The translations under genes and the position numbers were made by a program. Below the pieces are notes generated by a model. That model saw nothing but the letters and a program-made list of their open reading frames with translations. It was not told the DNA's origin and ran no database searches. This document shows, piece after piece, positions 62,318-64,000 of a stretch of DNA of 64,000 bases; the stretch's first letter is position 1, and each line of letters starts with the position of its first letter. Origin of the DNA: Secundilactobacillus mixtipabuli (lineage in GTDB: Bacteria > Bacillota > Bacilli > Lactobacillales > Lactobacillaceae); NCBI RefSeq assembly GCF_002217925.1, contig NZ_BCMF01000009.1, positions 45,576 to 109,575 on the forward strand, read 5' to 3'.

Positions 62318-62353
62318 AAAAAGCTCTCTGGTCATTTAACCAGAGAGCTTTTT
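62318..62353. terminator. Bidirectional terminator
   Basis: AAAAAGCTCTCTGG pairs with CCAGAGAGCTTTTT; shared by the M-box transcript and the convergent symporter gene. Confidence 0.92.
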
Positions 62354-62377
62354 AATTTAGGCTATTTAAATAATGAT

Positions 62378-63679
62378 TTAGTCACTTGTTGAGACATTTT
62401 TGGGTTTATCGAAACTAGCCGCAAATTCCGTTGCCTGCTGTTCGTTAAACTCATTTTCTGATTTAGCAATCACTACCGAAGCCAGTGAATTACCAACGAC
62501 GTTAACTGCCGTACGGCCCATGTCTACCAACCGGTCGATACCAGCAATAAAGGTCAGACCAGCCATAGGCACACCAATGGTTGAAATCGTCGCGAGTAAA
62601 ACAACGAATGAAGCACCGGGTACCCCAGCCATCCCCTTTGAAGTAATCATCAGGACAACCAGTAACGTAATCTGTTGACCAATACTCAGGTGGATATGAT
62701 AAGCCTGTGCAAGGAACAAAGCTGCTAATGACTGATAGATCGCTGAACCATCCAGATTAAACGTATAGCCGGTTGGAATCACAAACGAAACGATCCCCTG
62801 ACTGACACCAAACTTATCCATCTTATCGATGATCCGTGGTAATGCAGCCTCTGAACTGGCTGTTGAGAAGGCCAGTACGACTTCATCCCGGATAACTTTG
62901 AGTAAAGTAAAAATGTTTAAACCGAATAACTTACCAACCAGCCCCATCACTACAAGGATAAAAACGGCCATTGTCGCGTAGGCCAGGAAGATGAAGTATC
63001 CTAGAGGCGCCAGTGCCGAAAGTCCCATCTGAGCCACTGTAACACCAATCAGTGCACATACACCAACTGGTGCAGCATGCATCACCCAGTTAGTCACTTT
63101 GAACATGACTTCAGAAACGGCATTCAGGAAATTGATAATAATTTTCCCTTGTTCGCCAATTGCTGCAGTACCAAGTCCGAAGAAAACACTAAAAAAGATT
63201 ACCGGCATCATATCGCCGGTACTGAGTGAACTAAAGAAGTTCGTTGGAATAATGCCGACTAACGTTTCCCATACACCACTGTGCGATTTTGCACTCTTTG
63301 CGGTAGAAACGTATTGGCTAATATCTTGAGAATGTAGCTGATGAATATTAATAAAGTCACCAGGATGGAAAACATTGGCAACTACTAGCCCTAAAATGAT
63401 AGCGACCGTCGTCATTAGTTCGAAATAAATCAGCGTTTTACCACCAATACGACCGAGTTTTTTTATATCTCCCATATTGGCAATCCCGACCGTTAAACAG
63501 GAAACGACAATGGGTAAGACGATCATTTGAATCAAACTGATAAACATAGTCCCAATATTTTGCATTGCTGTAATCGCAGTTTTATTTTGGTAAAACACAA
63601 CCCCCAAAATAATTCCTAAGACTAAGCCAATCATAATTTGCCAGCCTAAGGTTAAGCGATAACCTCGATAATGTTTCAT
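62378..63679 (-). CDS. Dicarboxylate/amino acid:cation symporter
   Basis: 433 residues from ATG 63679 (MKHYRGYRLTLGWQIMIGLV), 7 nt after GAGGGG. DAACS family (GltP/GltT/DctA): the Ser-rich hairpin AFSTASSEAALPRI, VIPTGYTFNLDGSAIYQSLA, AGVPGASFVVLLATIS, and substrate-binding MGRTAVNVVGNSLASVVIAK near the C-terminus. About eight membrane helices plus two re-entrant loops. The Arg in MGRTAVNV favours an acidic substrate (glutamate, aspartate or C4-dicarboxylate). Confidence 0.92.
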   Translation of the reverse strand: MKHYRGYRLTLGWQIMIGLVLGIILGVVFYQNKTAITAMQNIGTMFISLIQMIVLPIVVSCLTVGIANMGDIKKLGRIGGKTLIYFELMTTVAIILGLVVANVFHPGDFINIHQLHSQDISQYVSTAKSAKSHSGVWETLVGIIPTNFFSSLSTGDMMPVIFFSVFFGLGTAAIGEQGKIIINFLNAVSEVMFKVTNWVMHAAPVGVCALIGVTVAQMGLSALAPLGYFIFLAYATMAVFILVVMGLVGKLFGLNIFTLLKVIRDEVVLAFSTASSEAALPRIIDKMDKFGVSQGIVSFVIPTGYTFNLDGSAIYQSLAALFLAQAYHIHLSIGQQITLLVVLMITSKGMAGVPGASFVVLLATISTIGVPMAGLTFIAGIDRLVDMGRTAVNVVGNSLASVVIAKSENEFNEQQATEFAASFDKPKNVSTSD

Positions 63680-63867
63680 TTTCGAGCCCCTCAATCTTAT
63701 AATTATTACACTTCCTTATTATTCTATCATAATCTCATAAAGGATGAGTGTCTCATTTTTGAGTTCACAAATTGTGGTCGTTTGAACGTTGATCTAGCAA
63801 GGTTTACGAGTCAACATTTATTTTTATTTTTTTGTGCACATCACTATTTTGAGCTAACTGTCAAAGT

Positions 63868-63946
63868 TTTAAGTTCTTAAAACACAAAACTTACTAATAT
63901 AAATGGTGTATTCAGCTCGACGGAGTTGAATACACCACTTTTTTTG
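63868..63946 (+). promoter_or_regulatory. Promoter-like element followed directly by a terminator (right edge)
   Basis: TTTTAAGTTCTTAAAA (inverted repeat) and TAATAT near 63895 are followed by a strong hairpin GGTGTATTCA (63905-63914) against TGAATACACC with TTTTTTT. No ORF lies between, so a short RNA or an attenuator for a gene beyond the window is possible. Nothing else was seen in 63680-64000. Confidence 0.45.
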
Positions 63947-64000
63947 TTAAAGTGATAGCGAAGCAAAGCCGAGCTGTTTTTTGGCACTTGATGCCGCACA

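Noticed and set aside
1..64000. CRISPR array, tRNA, rRNA, prophage or transposase genes
   Set aside because: No regularly spaced short repeats, tRNA-like folds, rRNA blocks or recognisable mobile-element proteins were seen.

Overview
The window looks like chromosome of an obligately heterofermentative lactic acid bacterium (family Lactobacillaceae, probably near Levilactobacillus, Secundilactobacillus or Lentilactobacillus). The reasons are a phosphoketolase (cut by the left edge), glucose-6-phosphate and 6-phosphogluconate dehydrogenases, a bifunctional AdhE, a DhaT-like 1,3-propanediol dehydrogenase, Firmicute-style ribosome binding sites, frequent GTG/TTG starts, and CIRCE, CtsR, Rex and CcpA-type sites. 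No rRNA, tRNA, CRISPR array, prophage or transposase gene was seen. Genus placement is inference.

Layout. 1-8.7 kb: phosphoketolase start, NmrA-like oxidoreductase with an Rrf2 regulator, nucleoid-associated protein, GntR regulator, YbaK-type deacylase, HD hydrolase, stand-alone aroD, rbsK, and a MarR/rhodanese-like pair. 8.7-16.6 kb: large membrane protein of unknown function, a response regulator lacking its phosphoacceptor Asp, an Rgg/XRE regulator, and preT-preA (dihydropyrimidine dehydrogenase) with a DUF1097 membrane protein. 16.8-21.8 kb: a complete ugp-type ABC importer with a glycerophosphodiesterase. 22-29.5 kb: adhE, DUF1836 protein, P-type ATPase, aldo-keto reductase, Hsp20. 29.8-36.2 kb: MFS permease with rbsD, dhaT, and a flavinylated reductase. 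36.3-44.2 kb: CNNM/CorC protein, UbiA-family prenyltransferase, TetR, NrdI, nitroreductase, MFS/dehydrogenase pair, and a secreted protein. 44.3-53.7 kb: the aromatic operon (aroQ-type chorismate mutase, aroC, aroA, tyrA, aroK) behind a leader-peptide attenuator, then folB-folK-folE-folC-rdgB-folP. 53.8-64 kb: pgpA, zwf, gnd, vanZ-like, threonine aldolase, an M-box riboswitch followed by a long structured region with no transporter gene, and a GltP/DctA-type symporter.

How the parts fit. zwf, gnd and phosphoketolase form the 6-phosphogluconate/phosphoketolase route. Much of the rest can reoxidise NAD(P)H: adhE, dhaT, aldo-keto reductase, nitroreductase, the flavoprotein reductase and PreTA. 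rbsK and the rbsD/permease unit lie 25 kb apart but share a nearly identical LacI-type palindrome, so they probably form one ribose regulon.

Three non-coding systems stand out. (1) An M-box with its own promoter and terminator drives only a 31-codon ORF and about 600 nt of hairpin-rich RNA. (2) A leader peptide ending AYWYGYYFS is followed by mutually exclusive hairpins ahead of the aromatic operon. (3) A dispersed repeat (four full copies of about 220-240 bp, three partial) sits just downstream of genes; its frame is conserved while its central stem differs completely in sequence yet stays base-paired in every copy.
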